64,000 nucleotides of DNA from Akkermansia muciniphila (GTDB taxonomy: Bacteria > Verrucomicrobiota > Verrucomicrobiia > Verrucomicrobiales > Akkermansiaceae). The notes beneath the pieces are model-generated. The model saw only the letters and a list, made by a program, of their open reading frames with translations, was not told where the DNA came from and did not search any database. Position numbers and translations under genes: made by a program. The stretch lies in NCBI RefSeq assembly GCF_002884975.1, contig NZ_PJKB01000001.1, positions 892,596 through 956,595 of the forward strand. Reading direction: 5' to 3'. Below are positions 17,092-26,404 of the stretch, piece after piece; the stretch's first letter is position 1, and the number at the start of each line of letters is the position of its first letter.

Positions 17092-18945
17092 TTACAGGGC
17101 AGTCGGGATTTCCTTGCCCAGTTCGGACGCCTTTTTGGCGGAACCGTCACCGGCAATGCGTTCCAGAATCACATCCTTGTAGCTCATGCCGCCCAGAATG
17201 ATCGGAAGCACGTGCACGTCATGGGGAACCATCACGTCCAGCACGTAGGCTTCCGGAGATTCAATCATGCGGGTGATGGCAGCCGGAAGTTCTTCTATGC
17301 GGAGCACGCGCTCGCACTTGACGCCGAATCCGGCGCAGATGAGCGGATAGTTCGGATAGATGACGTCTTCCGTCTTGTGGGTGGGATCATAGCTGTCGTG
17401 CGGGTCCGCCAGGAAGGTCTGGGCCCGGTTGGAGTCATACTTCAGGTCTTCCCACTGCACCACCATGCCCAAATGCTGGTTGTTCAGAATAATGCATTTA
17501 ACGGGCAGGCGCTCCACGTGGATGGTAGCCAGCTCCTGAATGTTCATGAGCATGGAGCCGTCCCCGTCAATGTTCACCACCAGCTTGTCCGGACAGGCCA
17601 GGCACACGCCCATGGCGGCGGGAAGGCCGTAGCCCATGGTTCCCAGGCCGCCGGAGGTAGCCAGGCGCCGGGGTTTGTCAAATTTGAAGAATTGAGCGGC
17701 GAACATCTGGTGCTGGCCCACGCCCGTGCAGATGACGGGGTCCTTGTCCGCGGTCTGGCGGTAGAGTTCTTCAATGACGGCCTGCGGGGAAATGTATCCC
17801 TTGCGGTCTTCATAAGTGAAGGGGTACTGCGCCTTCCAGTCTTCAATGGTACGGAACCATTCCGGCGTGCGGGTGAATCCGGCGGACTTGCGGTCCCAGC
17901 CCTTCGCGGCCAGAGCGGCGTTGAGAACCTGGAGGGCGTCCTTCACATTCGCGCGGATGGGGTGCGCCACCTTCTTGTTCTTGTTGATTTCACTGGCGTC
18001 AATGTCAATGTGGACGATGGTGGAGTCCGGACAGAACATGTTCACGGCTCCGGTCACGCGGTCGTCAAACCGGGCGGCCAGGGCAATGACCAGGTCAGCT
18101 TCATTCACGGCGTTGTTCGCAAACACGGCTCCGTGCATGCCCAGCCAGCGCAGGGAGAGGGGATGGGTTTCCGGCATGGCCCCGATGCCCATCAGGGTGG
18201 TTGCCACGGGAATCTGGGTGCGTTCCGCAAATTCCAGCAGGTCCGCGGAAGCTTCCGCAGAGATGATGCCGCCGCCGGCGTAAATGACGGGACGGCTGGC
18301 GCTTTCAATCAGCGGAAGGAGTTCTTCCAGCTTTTCCGTGGGAACGGGCAGCACCGGATTATAGCCGGGCAGGTCCATTTCCATGTCAAAGTCCGGGGAG
18401 AACACGGCTTCCTGCACATCCTTGGGCATGTCAATCACCACCGGGCCGGGACGGCCTGTGGAGGCGATGTAAAAGGCTTCCTTGATAATGCGGGGCAGTT
18501 CTTCCGGGTCCGTCACCAGATAGCTGTGCTTCACGATGGGGGCGGTCATGCCGAACACGTCCGTTTCCTGGAAGGCGCCGCGGCCGATCAGGGAGCGCAT
18601 GACCTGCGCCGTGATCGCCACCAGCGGTGTGGAATCCAGATAGGCATCCGCAATGGAAGTGATCATGTTGGTGGCGCCGGGACCGGATGTGGAGATGCAG
18701 ACGCCCACCTTGCCCGTGACGCGGCCGTAGCCTTCCGCGCCGAACGCGCCGCCCTGTTCATGGCGGGGCAGGATGGTCCGGATTTTGGGCTGGTGGCTCA
18801 GGGCCTGGTGAATCGGCATGCTGGCGCCGCCGGGATAGGCAAAGACGACGTCTACACCTTCACGCACGAGGCATTCCACGAGCACTTCGGCTCCTGTCAT
18901 GCGGGTTTTCGTCGGGGCGGATGATGTTTTGTCGTTTGTACTCAT
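17092..18945 (-). CDS. ilvB: Acetolactate synthase, large (catalytic) subunit
   Basis: 617-residue thiamine-diphosphate enzyme making acetolactate/acetohydroxybutyrate, the first common step of valine, leucine and isoleucine synthesis. The ATG at 18945 (MSTNDKTSS) is chosen; a longer frame begins 20 codons earlier. The catalytic glutamate is in LPRHEQGGAF, the FAD-binding middle domain is present, and the TPP motif GDGSMLMNIQELATI with N-Q-H follows near the C-terminus. The biosynthetic FAD-dependent length and FGMTAPIVKHSYLV fit IlvB/IlvG. No regulatory subunit gene (ilvN) is adjacent, nor is ilvC, which is unusual for this operon. Confidence 0.95.
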   Translation of the reverse strand: MSTNDKTSSAPTKTRMTGAEVLVECLVREGVDVVFAYPGGASMPIHQALSHQPKIRTILPRHEQGGAFGAEGYGRVTGKVGVCISTSGPGATNMITSIADAYLDSTPLVAITAQVMRSLIGRGAFQETDVFGMTAPIVKHSYLVTDPEELPRIIKEAFYIASTGRPGPVVIDMPKDVQEAVFSPDFDMEMDLPGYNPVLPVPTEKLEELLPLIESASRPVIYAGGGIISAEASADLLEFAERTQIPVATTLMGIGAMPETHPLSLRWLGMHGAVFANNAVNEADLVIALAARFDDRVTGAVNMFCPDSTIVHIDIDASEINKNKKVAHPIRANVKDALQVLNAALAAKGWDRKSAGFTRTPEWFRTIEDWKAQYPFTYEDRKGYISPQAVIEELYRQTADKDPVICTGVGQHQMFAAQFFKFDKPRRLATSGGLGTMGYGLPAAMGVCLACPDKLVVNIDGDGSMLMNIQELATIHVERLPVKCIILNNQHLGMVVQWEDLKYDSNRAQTFLADPHDSYDPTHKTEDVIYPNYPLICAGFGVKCERVLRIEELPAAITRMIESPEAYVLDVMVPHDVHVLPIILGGMSYKDVILERIAGDGSAKKASELGKEIPTAL

Positions 18946-19095
18946 GTGCAAATAATATTTTATTTGTTCAATAGGAAAACAGGTTCTAGCGCATTCCGCG
19001 CGCAATGTGAAGCCTTTTCATTGAAATACGGGAGCATGTCCCGCCAAGGCCGGAAGCCCCGAAAACGGCCCCCGTCCAGAAATTCCGTACGGAGG

Positions 19096-19704
19096 TCAGG
19101 CCAGGGAGGCACGCCGGACCTGGACGCAGTCCATTCCGGCGGCGGCGGCGGCCTTGATGCCCGGCACGGCGTCTTCAAAAACCACACAGCGTCCGGGAGC
19201 GGCTCCCAGCAATTCCGCTGCCTTCAGGAACATGTCCGGCGCGGGTTTGCCGTTCTCCACGTCCTCCGGCGTCAGAATCACGTCAAAAAGGCCGGACAGC
19301 CCCGCTGCGGCCAGCGTGCGGGAAGCGCCCGGAATGGCGCTGCCTGTGGCGATCGCCTTGGGGGCATCCCCCAGGGAACGGACAAATTCCACCACTTCAC
19401 GGATAGGTTCCATCCCTTCCTCCTCCAGCATTTCCAGATAAATGCGGCGCTTGTCCGCGGCTGTGGACGCGGCATCCATCACCAGGCCGTAACGGCCATT
19501 TAAAAAACTTACCACATCATTGGCGGACTTGCCGCCGCAGGAATAGAATTCATCTTCCCGGAACACGGAATCCGGAGCGCCCGCGCGGGCCAGGGCCTTC
19601 CGCCAGGCCTTGTAATGGAGCGGCATGCTGTCCACCAGGGTGCCGTCCAGATCAAAGATATACCCTTCATATTTTTTTTCAGGCAAATCCACGCGTTTCT
19701 TCAT
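19096..19704 (-). CDS. HAD-family phosphatase (beta-phosphoglucomutase/YqaB-like)
   Basis: 202-residue haloacid-dehalogenase hydrolase with an alpha-helical cap. Motif I is DLDGTLVDS (nucleophile and acid aspartates around residues 17-19), motif II the T in AIATGS, motif III the K in NGKPAPDMF, motif IV VFEDAVPGIKAA. The PLHYKAWRKAL cap region resembles YqaB/beta-phosphoglucomutase-like sugar phosphatases. It probably dephosphorylates a small sugar phosphate such as fructose-1-phosphate, but the substrate is inference. It is upstream of ilvB on the same strand with a gap of about 150 bp. Confidence 0.88.
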   Translation of the reverse strand: MKKRVDLPEKKYEGYIFDLDGTLVDSMPLHYKAWRKALARAGAPDSVFREDEFYSCGGKSANDVVSFLNGRYGLVMDAASTAADKRRIYLEMLEEEGMEPIREVVEFVRSLGDAPKAIATGSAIPGASRTLAAAGLSGLFDVILTPEDVENGKPAPDMFLKAAELLGAAPGRCVVFEDAVPGIKAAAAAGMDCVQVRRASLA

Positions 19705-19796
19705 GTCGGAGGCATTTATGCCACATCCCCCTTTTGCGGTAAAGTCCGCAGTCTGCCCGCACTTAGGAGGAATGCCTTAAAAATTATATCCTGAGC

Positions 19797-19824
19797 TTGA
19801 CATTTTGTCCTGTTATTCTAATGT
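19797..19824 (+). promoter_or_regulatory. Sigma-70 promoter of rpsT
   Basis: A consensus -35 TTGACA (19797-19802), a 16-bp spacer and -10 TAATGT (19819-19824), 40 bp before the rpsT ATG. Confidence 0.65.
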
Positions 19825-19864
19825 TTTTGCCACCTCGAAACGGAAACCGAACCTTCTTTAGAAC

Positions 19865-20128
19865 ATGGCCAATACCAAATCCGCACTCAAGCGCATCCGC
19901 CAGACCGCAACCCGCACCGCCCGCAACCGCGCCGTCTCCTCCAAGCTGAAGACCCTCCGCAAGAAGATTGCCACTGCGGTTGAAACGTCTGACAAGGAAG
20001 CCGCCACCGCTGCCTACAACACGTTCTCCTCCGCCGTTGACAAGGCTGCCAAGGTGGGCACCATTCCCGCCAACCGCGCCTCCAACTACAAGAGCAAGGC
20101 CGCCAAGGCCATCGCAAAAATCGCCTAA
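19865..20128 (+). CDS. rpsT: 30S ribosomal protein S20
   Basis: 87-residue basic three-helix protein that binds 16S rRNA early in 30S assembly. The family pattern MANTKSALKRIRQ, RNRAVSSKLKTLRKKI and the C-terminal GTIPANRASNYKSKAAKAIAKIA is clear. It has a strong promoter upstream and a strong terminator downstream, so it is a single-gene unit, although the next small gene starts within 10 bp of the terminator tail. Confidence 0.98.
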   Translation: MANTKSALKRIRQTATRTARNRAVSSKLKTLRKKIATAVETSDKEAATAAYNTFSSAVDKAAKVGTIPANRASNYKSKAAKAIAKIA

Positions 20129-20161
20129 GTTTTTACTTCGGTTTTCTGACGATCTTTATGG

Positions 20162-20199
20162 CAAGCCGCTCTGTTCTGCTGAGCGGCTTGTTTTATTTT
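20162..20199 (+). terminator. Intrinsic terminator of rpsT
   Basis: Perfect 10-bp stem CAAGCCGCTC/GAGCGGCTTG, 9-nt loop, then TTTTATTTT. Confidence 0.9.
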
Positions 20200-20207
20200 C
20201 CCCTCCC

Positions 20208-20429
20208 ATGCAGCAATCACGCCTGGATAAAGCCAAACTGATCATTGACCGCCCCGGGGATTTCAAGGTTTGCGAAGCCTGCGGCTCCATCGTGTCCCTG
20301 ACTACTGCCGTGTGCCCCAACTGCAACGCCTACCGTTTTGACGCCAACGCGGAATACGTGGTGGAGCAAGCCGTGCTTCTCGCTTCCCGGGAACAGCGTT
20401 CCGTCACTCCGGAAGACCTGGAAAAGTAG
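20208..20429 (+). CDS. Small zinc-ribbon protein
   Basis: 73 residues, MQQSRLDKAKLII to the end SVTPEDLEK. Two CxxC knuckles (C22/C25 in CEACG and C36/C39 in CPNCN) make a rubredoxin-like zinc ribbon. The rest is a short charged tail. It begins about 80 bp after rpsT, beyond the terminator. The frame continues upstream through rpsT in another register, but only the part from 20208 has protein character. Role unknown; it may be a translation- or nucleic-acid-linked factor, judged only from its zinc ribbon and its neighbour. Confidence 0.75.
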   Translation: MQQSRLDKAKLIIDRPGDFKVCEACGSIVSLTTAVCPNCNAYRFDANAEYVVEQAVLLASREQRSVTPEDLEK

Positions 20430-20503
20430 GAAGAGCCCTGCTCCCGCCGCTTTCCGGCGCCCCCTCCTTTTTCCACAGTTTTACCTGCCGAACCGTTTTG
20501 ATG

Positions 20504-20533
20504 CTAAAAGCGGCCTCCGCTTTTACGGAGGCC
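20504..20533 (-). terminator. Terminator downstream of ispH
   Basis: Perfect 8-bp stem GGCCTCCG/CGGAGGCC with a 6-nt loop, followed on the minus strand by GCTTTTAGC. It lies about 47 bp past the ispH stop. Confidence 0.7.
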
Positions 20534-20579
20534 ATGCGCGTTCCCTTTTCCGGCCCCCGCCGCCCGGCATGGTTCCCCG

Positions 20580-21779
20580 TTATTTGCGCAGGTCCGCAAT
20601 GCGCAGGATGGTGGCCTCAATCAGATTGGCCGGGCATGAAGCGCCCGCCGTAATCCCCACCTTCAGGGATTTACCCAGATTCTGCACCACCGGTTCCGTG
20701 GTCATGCGGCGCACTTCCCGCGTCTTCGTGTCAAAAGCATCCACGTACTGGATGGACTTGATGCATTCCGCAGACTCAATGAAATATGTGGGTATATGCT
20801 CCCTGGCAATATCCACCAGGTGCGTGGTGTTGGAACTATTGTAGCCGCCCACCACGAACATCACGTCCAGCGGATTTTTCAGAAGCTCGTACAGGGCGTC
20901 CTGGCGGTCCTGGGTGGCGCCGCAAATGGTATCAAACACATAAAAATTGTCATCGTCCCCGTCCCGTTGGACGACGGCGTCCTTCACCATCCTCTGGAGC
21001 GTCTGCGTCTCCGTCTTCAGCATGGTGGTCTGGTTGGCGATGCCCACTTCTTCCAGGTCCCGGTCCGGGTCAAAGCCGGGGGAATAGCTGCCTTCAAACC
21101 GCTTCAGGAACGCCTCGCGGTCTCCATGGCCCAGAATATAGTCGCACAGGATGCGGGCGTCCTCCAGATCATAAACCACCAGATACTTTCCTCTTCCCTT
21201 TTCTCCCAGGGCGCGGGAGGCCGTGGCGCTGGTTTCCTCATGGGTGGCCTTGCCGTGAATGATGGAGGTAATCCCCATGGCGGCGTAATTCTTCACCCTT
21301 TTCCAGACCTTCATCACGTCCCCGCAGGTGGTGTCCACAATCTGCACGCCCTTCTCCTCCAGCGCCTCCATGAAGGAGGTGGGAACGCCGAAAGCCGGAA
21401 TAATCACCACGTCATCCGCGGCAATCCGGTCATAGGAGGCATCAAGCTGCTTCCAGGGGAGTTTTTGAATACCCATCTCCTCCAGCTGGCGGTTCACTTC
21501 CGGATTGTGGATAATATCCCCGATCAGGTAGATATTCCGGTCAGGGAACACCCTGCGCGCCGCATACGCAATGTCAATGGCGCGGCGCACGCCGTTGCAG
21601 AACCCGAACTCCCGGGCCAGGAAGAATTCCGTATGGCCCAGGTTGTACACGTTGCCCGCAGACCGGATGTGGGAAATCAATTCACTCTGGTAATGCTCCT
21701 GGATTTCCTTCTCCACCTGTTCCATTACCTCGGCTCGTCTCACATTCACTCTGGCTTTGCGGGTTGAGTCCTGATTCAT
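20580..21779 (-). CDS. ispH: 4-hydroxy-3-methylbut-2-enyl diphosphate reductase
   Basis: Last enzyme of the MEP isoprenoid pathway, an Fe-S protein giving IPP and DMAPP. 399 residues from the ATG at 21779 (a GTG five codons upstream is also open). The three cluster cysteines are in FGFCNGVRRA, DTTCGDVMK and DTICGATQDRQ. The long form, with an N-terminal extension of about 50 residues and QTTMLKTETQTLQ, is the plant/cyanobacterial subtype rather than the 316-residue E. coli form. It is divergent from dus, whose start lies about 70 bp away. Confidence 0.95.
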   Translation of the reverse strand: MNQDSTRKARVNVRRAEVMEQVEKEIQEHYQSELISHIRSAGNVYNLGHTEFFLAREFGFCNGVRRAIDIAYAARRVFPDRNIYLIGDIIHNPEVNRQLEEMGIQKLPWKQLDASYDRIAADDVVIIPAFGVPTSFMEALEEKGVQIVDTTCGDVMKVWKRVKNYAAMGITSIIHGKATHEETSATASRALGEKGRGKYLVVYDLEDARILCDYILGHGDREAFLKRFEGSYSPGFDPDRDLEEVGIANQTTMLKTETQTLQRMVKDAVVQRDGDDDNFYVFDTICGATQDRQDALYELLKNPLDVMFVVGGYNSSNTTHLVDIAREHIPTYFIESAECIKSIQYVDAFDTKTREVRRMTTEPVVQNLGKSLKVGITAGASCPANLIEATILRIADLRK

Positions 21780-21849
21780 GCTCACAGCTTCCACACTTTC
21801 CTTCTTTCGTCAAGACAATCACAGCTTGCCATCCGGGGCTTTTCACGGT

Positions 21850-22908
21850 ATGCACAGGCCCATGCTGCTGGCGCTGGCCCCCATGAAAGATGTGACGGAT
21901 CTGGCTTTCCTCAAGACGTTGAAGGACTTGAATTCCCTGCCTGATTACTTCATCACGGAATATTTCAGAACGGTGGCCCACCATAAAAAGATGTCGCCAT
22001 ACATCCTGCGCTCCATTGATGAAAATCCCACGGGGCGCCCCATTTACGGACAGCTCGTGGGCCATGAACCGGAGTACCTGGCAAGGGACGCGCTGGACCT
22101 GATGAAGCACGCCTGCGCCGGGGTGGACCTGAACATGGGCTGCCCCGCCCCCCTGGTGTGCAGAAGGAACGCCGGGGGCGGCATGCTGCGCTCCCTGAAG
22201 GATATGGACGCGGCCCTGGGGACGCTCCGGGACGCCCTGCCCGCCGGGGCTTTCACGGTCAAATGCCGCCTGGGGTATGAGACTCCGGATGAGTTTGAAC
22301 GCATCCTCCCCGTGATTGCCGCGCACTCTCCGGACAGGGTGTGCATCCACGCCCGCACCGTGCGGGAAGGCTACCGCTCCCCCGTCCATCCGGAATGGGT
22401 GAAATGGGCCGTGGAAGTCCTGGACTGCCCCGTAATCGCCAACGGCAATATTGTGGATGCCGCCACGGCGGACGCCTGGGTGCGGCTGGCGCACCCGGCA
22501 GGACTGATGATAGGCCGCGCGGCCCTGCGCAATCCCTGGATATTCTCCCAGCTTCACGCCCGCTTCCGGGGCGCACCCGGTGTATCCCTTACCTTCCGGG
22601 ACCTGCTGCACTACATCCGGCGCCTTTACGAACGCACGCTGGAAATGCAGGAGCATTACGTGGAGGAAAAACACATCCACCGCATGAAAAAATACCTGGT
22701 TTACACGGCCCGGGGCCTTCCGGATTCCTTTGACCACCACATGAAGAGGGCCAAAAATTCCCATGATTTCATGCGCCTTTGCGAGGATATTCTGGACAAC
22801 GACACGCCCTTCGCCCCCACACCGCCGGAAGACACGCACCTGTTTGCCCATTTCCATACCCTGCTTACGCAAGAGGAAGCTTGTCTCCCGCCCGGAATTC
22901 AGGTATGA
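21850..22908 (+). CDS. dus: tRNA-dihydrouridine synthase
   Basis: 352-residue FMN enzyme that reduces uridines in the tRNA D-loop. The ATG at 21850 (MHRPMLLALAPMKDVTD) is the family start; the frame is open back to 21778. FMN-binding and catalytic elements: LAPMKDVTD, YGQLVGHEPEYL, LNMGCPAP with the catalytic cysteine region, VKCRLGYE, HARTVREGY, ANGNIVDA and MIGRAALRNPWIF. It is the first of three tightly packed genes; the next starts at the base after its stop. Which of the D positions it modifies is not clear. Confidence 0.92.
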   Translation: MHRPMLLALAPMKDVTDLAFLKTLKDLNSLPDYFITEYFRTVAHHKKMSPYILRSIDENPTGRPIYGQLVGHEPEYLARDALDLMKHACAGVDLNMGCPAPLVCRRNAGGGMLRSLKDMDAALGTLRDALPAGAFTVKCRLGYETPDEFERILPVIAAHSPDRVCIHARTVREGYRSPVHPEWVKWAVEVLDCPVIANGNIVDAATADAWVRLAHPAGLMIGRAALRNPWIFSQLHARFRGAPGVSLTFRDLLHYIRRLYERTLEMQEHYVEEKHIHRMKKYLVYTARGLPDSFDHHMKRAKNSHDFMRLCEDILDNDTPFAPTPPEDTHLFAHFHTLLTQEEACLPPGIQV

Positions 22909-24060
22909 ATGCCAGCGTTCATGAACCTGCTGCCTTCCGCCCTTCTCCTGGGACTGACCGCCGCCCTCTGCGCCGCCCATGACGCCATCCCGGACGGGGT
23001 GGATTTTCTGCGCGCCTACATGCCCGCGCAGGACAGGGACACGGTCACGGAAGAGCGGCTGGATCGGGAAGTACGGCTGGCGCTGGCGGTCCGCGCCCAG
23101 TTTCCCTGGGCCGGCAAGGTGCCATGGGAGCTTTATGAGAACGACGTGCTCCCGTATGCCGTGGTCAACGAACCGCGGGACGAATGGAGGGAGCAGTTCC
23201 ACAACCTGTTCGCCCCGCTGGTTTCCGCGTGCAAAACGGGCCGGGAGGCAGCCCTCACCATCGCCTCCAGCATCCAGAATACCCTGAATGTCCGCTACTC
23301 CACGGAAAGGAGAATCCCCCACCAGGGCGTGAAGGAATCCCTGGAATCCGGCAAAGTCTCCTGCACGGGCCAGAGCATCCTGCTCGTCTGCGCGCTACGT
23401 TCCGTAGGCATTCCGGCCCGCATGGCCGGGGTCCTCACCTGGAACCACGTGCGCGGCAACCATAACTGGGTGGAAGCCTGGTGTGACGGGGAATGGCAGA
23501 TGCTGGAATACAATGAGAAGGATTTCAACACCCCGTGGGTGATGTCCGCCATCAGCATGCTGGACCCCCGCAAGCCGGAAAACGCCATTTACGCCACATC
23601 CTGGAAAAAAGAGCCCTCCGGAGAGTTTTTCCCCCTGGTCTGGGAAGCCCGTTACGACGAAAAACGGCGCGCCCTGACCTTCCCTCCGGAAAGCCGGACC
23701 GTTCCCGCCGTCAGGATCACGGACCGCTACATGAAATTGGCGTCCAACTGGGTGGCCGCCCAGCCGGAATATGTGCCGGGCAGCAAACTGATGCTGGACA
23801 TCAGGGAAAAAAGCGGCGCCAAAACCCGCCGTCTGCCCCTGCGCGTGGTCCTCAAGTCGGAAGAAGGAAAAATCCTGGCGGAGGGAACCACCCCCGGACC
23901 GTCTGACGATATGAGGAAATTCCTGGAGATACGCCTGCCGGAAACCGTTTCCCGCGGTTTTCTGGAATTCATGATGCCGGACGGAACGGTACGCAATGAA
24001 CCCGTGGCCCATACGGAAGCTCCGGTGCAGATTTTGAATTTCTCCGTAAACGCCCGATGA
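22909..24060 (+). CDS. Exported transglutaminase-like protein
   Basis: 383 residues. A signal peptide (MNLLPSALLLGLTAALCAA, after MPAF) sends it to the periplasm or outside. A transglutaminase-like domain (about 100-215) has the Cys-His-Asp triad: C in GKVSCTGQS, H in GNHNWVEAW, D in the following NEKDFN or WCDGEW region. Such domains act as peptidases or transamidases on proteins or peptidoglycan. The C-terminal half (about 260-383) is a beta-rich domain of unknown type. It begins directly after the dus stop and overlaps the kinase gene by four bases, so all three are translated together. A second ATG at 22921 is possible. Confidence 0.82.
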   Translation: MPAFMNLLPSALLLGLTAALCAAHDAIPDGVDFLRAYMPAQDRDTVTEERLDREVRLALAVRAQFPWAGKVPWELYENDVLPYAVVNEPRDEWREQFHNLFAPLVSACKTGREAALTIASSIQNTLNVRYSTERRIPHQGVKESLESGKVSCTGQSILLVCALRSVGIPARMAGVLTWNHVRGNHNWVEAWCDGEWQMLEYNEKDFNTPWVMSAISMLDPRKPENAIYATSWKKEPSGEFFPLVWEARYDEKRRALTFPPESRTVPAVRITDRYMKLASNWVAAQPEYVPGSKLMLDIREKSGAKTRRLPLRVVLKSEEGKILAEGTTPGPSDDMRKFLEIRLPETVSRGFLEFMMPDGTVRNEPVAHTEAPVQILNFSVNAR

Positions 24061-24914
24061 GGATCCCCCTCTTTTTCAATAACACGGCGCGCAGCGCCAG
24101 GGCAGAACGCTTCCGCCGCTGGCTGGACAGGCGCCGGGACCTTTTTGACCTCATTGAACCGGAAAGCCGGGCGGACATGCTGCACCATTTGACTGCCCGG
24201 GCGGCTTCCGGAGCCGCCGTCGTTGCCGTGGCGGGAGGAGACGGCACGCTGGGAGTGGCCGCGGAAGCCCTTTGCAATACAGGAACGGCGCTGGCCCCCT
24301 TCCCTGCGGGAACCATGAACGTCTTTTCCCGGGAAATAGGAATACGGCAGGACTTTGACCACGCCCTGCACGTTCTGAACGCGGGGCGTTCCAGGGAGGT
24401 GGACCTGTTCGCCTTCAACGGACGCCCTTTTCTCCAAATGGCAGGCATCGGCGCGGACGCACGCGCCGTGGAACTGACCACCTGGGAGATGAAGAAGAAA
24501 TGGAAAGCCTTCGCCTACGTGATTGCCGGAGCCAGGGCCTGTACGGAACGGCAGCCGCGCCTGACGCTGTCCACGGATGACGGGCGGGTGCTGGAAGGCG
24601 GCGCCATCCTCTTCGGCAACGGGCGCAGGTATGGCGGACCGCTGAATTTCTTTGCGGAGGCGGGAAATGATGACGGACTCCTGGACGCAGTGGTATTCCA
24701 GCGCTCCATTCCCTCCATCATCGGGGAATGCCTGGTAGCCACTGTCCATGGCGGCTTCCACTCCCGGAGGCACGGCCACTTTGAATACATCCAGATGACC
24801 GGGGGAACCGTTACCTCTGCCGGGCAGGCCGCCTGTGAACTGGACGGGGATTACGCGGGAAACGCGCCGGTACGGATCACGCGCCACGGCACCCTGAAAG
24901 TACTCGTACCCTGA
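24057..24914 (+). CDS. Diacylglycerol/lipid kinase (DagK-like)
   Basis: 285-residue soluble lipid kinase of the DagK/LCB5 family, which phosphorylates diacylglycerol or a related lipid with ATP. The nucleotide motif GGDGTLGVA (about 59-67), FPAGTMNVFSRE and GNGRRYGGPLNFFAEAGNDDGLLD are all present. It overlaps the preceding gene by ATGA, so translation is coupled. The family fits recycling of diacylglycerol into phosphatidate, in line with other phospholipid genes in the window, but the substrate is inference. Confidence 0.9.
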   Translation: MRIPLFFNNTARSARAERFRRWLDRRRDLFDLIEPESRADMLHHLTARAASGAAVVAVAGGDGTLGVAAEALCNTGTALAPFPAGTMNVFSREIGIRQDFDHALHVLNAGRSREVDLFAFNGRPFLQMAGIGADARAVELTTWEMKKKWKAFAYVIAGARACTERQPRLTLSTDDGRVLEGGAILFGNGRRYGGPLNFFAEAGNDDGLLDAVVFQRSIPSIIGECLVATVHGGFHSRRHGHFEYIQMTGGTVTSAGQAACELDGDYAGNAPVRITRHGTLKVLVP

Positions 24915-24950
24915 AACGGCCTCATTCGGGCGGCTGTTTCCTGTTTCGCT

Positions 24951-25403
24951 TCAACTTAGCAAAAAGTTGGCAAACGTATTCAGAATGCAGGAAAGGCGGT
25001 CAATCTGGCTCGCCGGAAATCCGGTAAAGGCCAGGATAATGGCAATATCCATCAGCCCCGCCACGGCAATCCATTTGATGATGGCCGGCAAGGGCGACAG
25101 GGAGGGTTCATATACATTCCACTCTTCCGCCACAAAGGAAAAATCCTCCCCGGAATCAAAACGGCGGAACAGCGCCTTCAATTCCTCAACCATCATTTCA
25201 TGGGGGCACACAAATCCATGGGTGGCATCCCCCACTTCGCAATAATACAATCCGTTGCCCACGGGAACGGATTGTATGTGCATTCCATTCCTGCCATCAA
25301 GGGAAATATGTGCGTTATGAGAAGCGTCCCCGTAGCGGAGGAACATTTCATCCAAGCTGCCGCACGTTTCTCCGTTAAACAGATAACGATGGGAGGCTGT
25401 CAT
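24951..25403 (-). CDS. Hypothetical protein with one C-terminal membrane helix
   Basis: 150 residues from the ATG at 25403 (MTASHRYLFNGETCG); the frame is open 30 codons further but without character. A soluble N-terminal part (GGKT-free, acidic, LDEMFLRYGDASHNAHI, HEMMVEELKALFRRF) is followed by a hydrophobic segment (about 112-132, IIKWIAVAGLMDIAIILAF) near the C-terminus, so it may be a tail-anchored membrane protein. I recognise no family. GC content is lower than its neighbours. It is convergent with the DagK-like gene. Confidence 0.6.
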   Translation of the reverse strand: MTASHRYLFNGETCGSLDEMFLRYGDASHNAHISLDGRNGMHIQSVPVGNGLYYCEVGDATHGFVCPHEMMVEELKALFRRFDSGEDFSFVAEEWNVYEPSLSPLPAIIKWIAVAGLMDIAIILAFTGFPASQIDRLSCILNTFANFLLS

Positions 25404-25490
25404 TTTTTTATTTATAAAAATGAGACCCCGCAACGCAAGATTTTTTGACAGAAGAAACAGGGCATCCCTGTCATACCCACGGATACAGGG

Positions 25491-25521
25491 CAAAAAGGCC
25501 GTACCGCAAGCGGTACGGCCT
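25491..25521 (-). terminator. Intrinsic terminator of fabI
   Basis: AGGCCGTACC/GGTACGGCCT perfect 10-bp stem, loop GCAAGC, followed on the minus strand by TTTTTGCCC. It lies about 35 bp past the fabI stop. Confidence 0.88.
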
Positions 25522-25554
25522 GAAAGGAGCGGAAAATCTTCCGGAAGGAAAACG

Positions 25555-26337
25555 TTACATGCCCATGATCTGATAGCCGCCGTCCACGTAAATCACCTGT
25601 CCGGTGATCGCGGCGGAGCCATCACTGGCCAGGAATACGCCGGTGGCGCCCAGTTCCTCGCCCGTGCAGGAACGGCCCAGGGGGGCGTGTTCCTCATACA
25701 CCTTGAACATGGTGCTGAAACCGGAAACGCCGCGCGCCGCAAGCGTCTGCATGGGGCCGGCGCTGATGCAGTTGACGCGGATGCCGCGGGCGCGGCCCAG
25801 GTCATACGCCAGATAACGGGTGCAGGCTTCCAGGGCGGCCTTGGACACGCCCATCAGGTTGTAGTTCGGCACCACCTTTTCGGAACCCAGGTAGGACATC
25901 GCCAGAATGCTGCCGTTGTCAGACATCATGGGCTCCACAGCGCGGGAAAGGGCCACCAGGGAGTAAGCGGAAATATCCAGGGAAATCTTGAACGCGTCGC
26001 GTCCCGTTTCCAGGAAACTGCCGCCCAGGGCTTCCTTCGGGGCAAAAGCCACGGAATGCAGCATGCAGTCTACCTTGTCCGTATGCTTCCGGACATTTTC
26101 AAAGAATGCATTGATGGACTCATCATCGCTGACATCCAGATCGTAGACGGGGGCATCCTCGCCGAAGTTTTCATGGACCAGTTTGAGCACGCCGTCCTTG
26201 AGGCGTTCACCCTGGTAGTTGAAGATGAGCTTTGCGCCCGCTTCATGCCATGCCTTGGCAATTGCGAACGCGATACTGCGCTTGTTCGCCACGCCGACTA
26301 CGACACCAACTTTGCCTTCGAGTAATTTACTTGACAT
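25555..26337 (-). CDS. fabI: Enoyl-[acyl-carrier-protein] reductase (NADH)
   Basis: 260-residue short-chain reductase catalysing the last step of fatty-acid elongation. The ATG at 26337 (MSSKLLEGKVGVVVGVANKRSIA) fits the family; the longer frame is not supported. The NAD site is GVANKRSIAFAIAK; the catalytic residues are Y and K in NYNLMGVSKAALEA, with SYLGSEKVVP before it. SGFSTMFKVYEEHAPLGR is the substrate-loop region. It lies 67 bp downstream of folD in the same direction and ends in a strong terminator. Confidence 0.96.
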   Translation of the reverse strand: MSSKLLEGKVGVVVGVANKRSIAFAIAKAWHEAGAKLIFNYQGERLKDGVLKLVHENFGEDAPVYDLDVSDDESINAFFENVRKHTDKVDCMLHSVAFAPKEALGGSFLETGRDAFKISLDISAYSLVALSRAVEPMMSDNGSILAMSYLGSEKVVPNYNLMGVSKAALEACTRYLAYDLGRARGIRVNCISAGPMQTLAARGVSGFSTMFKVYEEHAPLGRSCTGEELGATGVFLASDGSAAITGQVIYVDGGYQIMGM

Positions 26338-26404
26338 AATGGTAAGTGAATACTGGCCTATTTTCCTGCTTTTGACAAGAAAAACGGACGTCACCCGTTC
26401 TTCC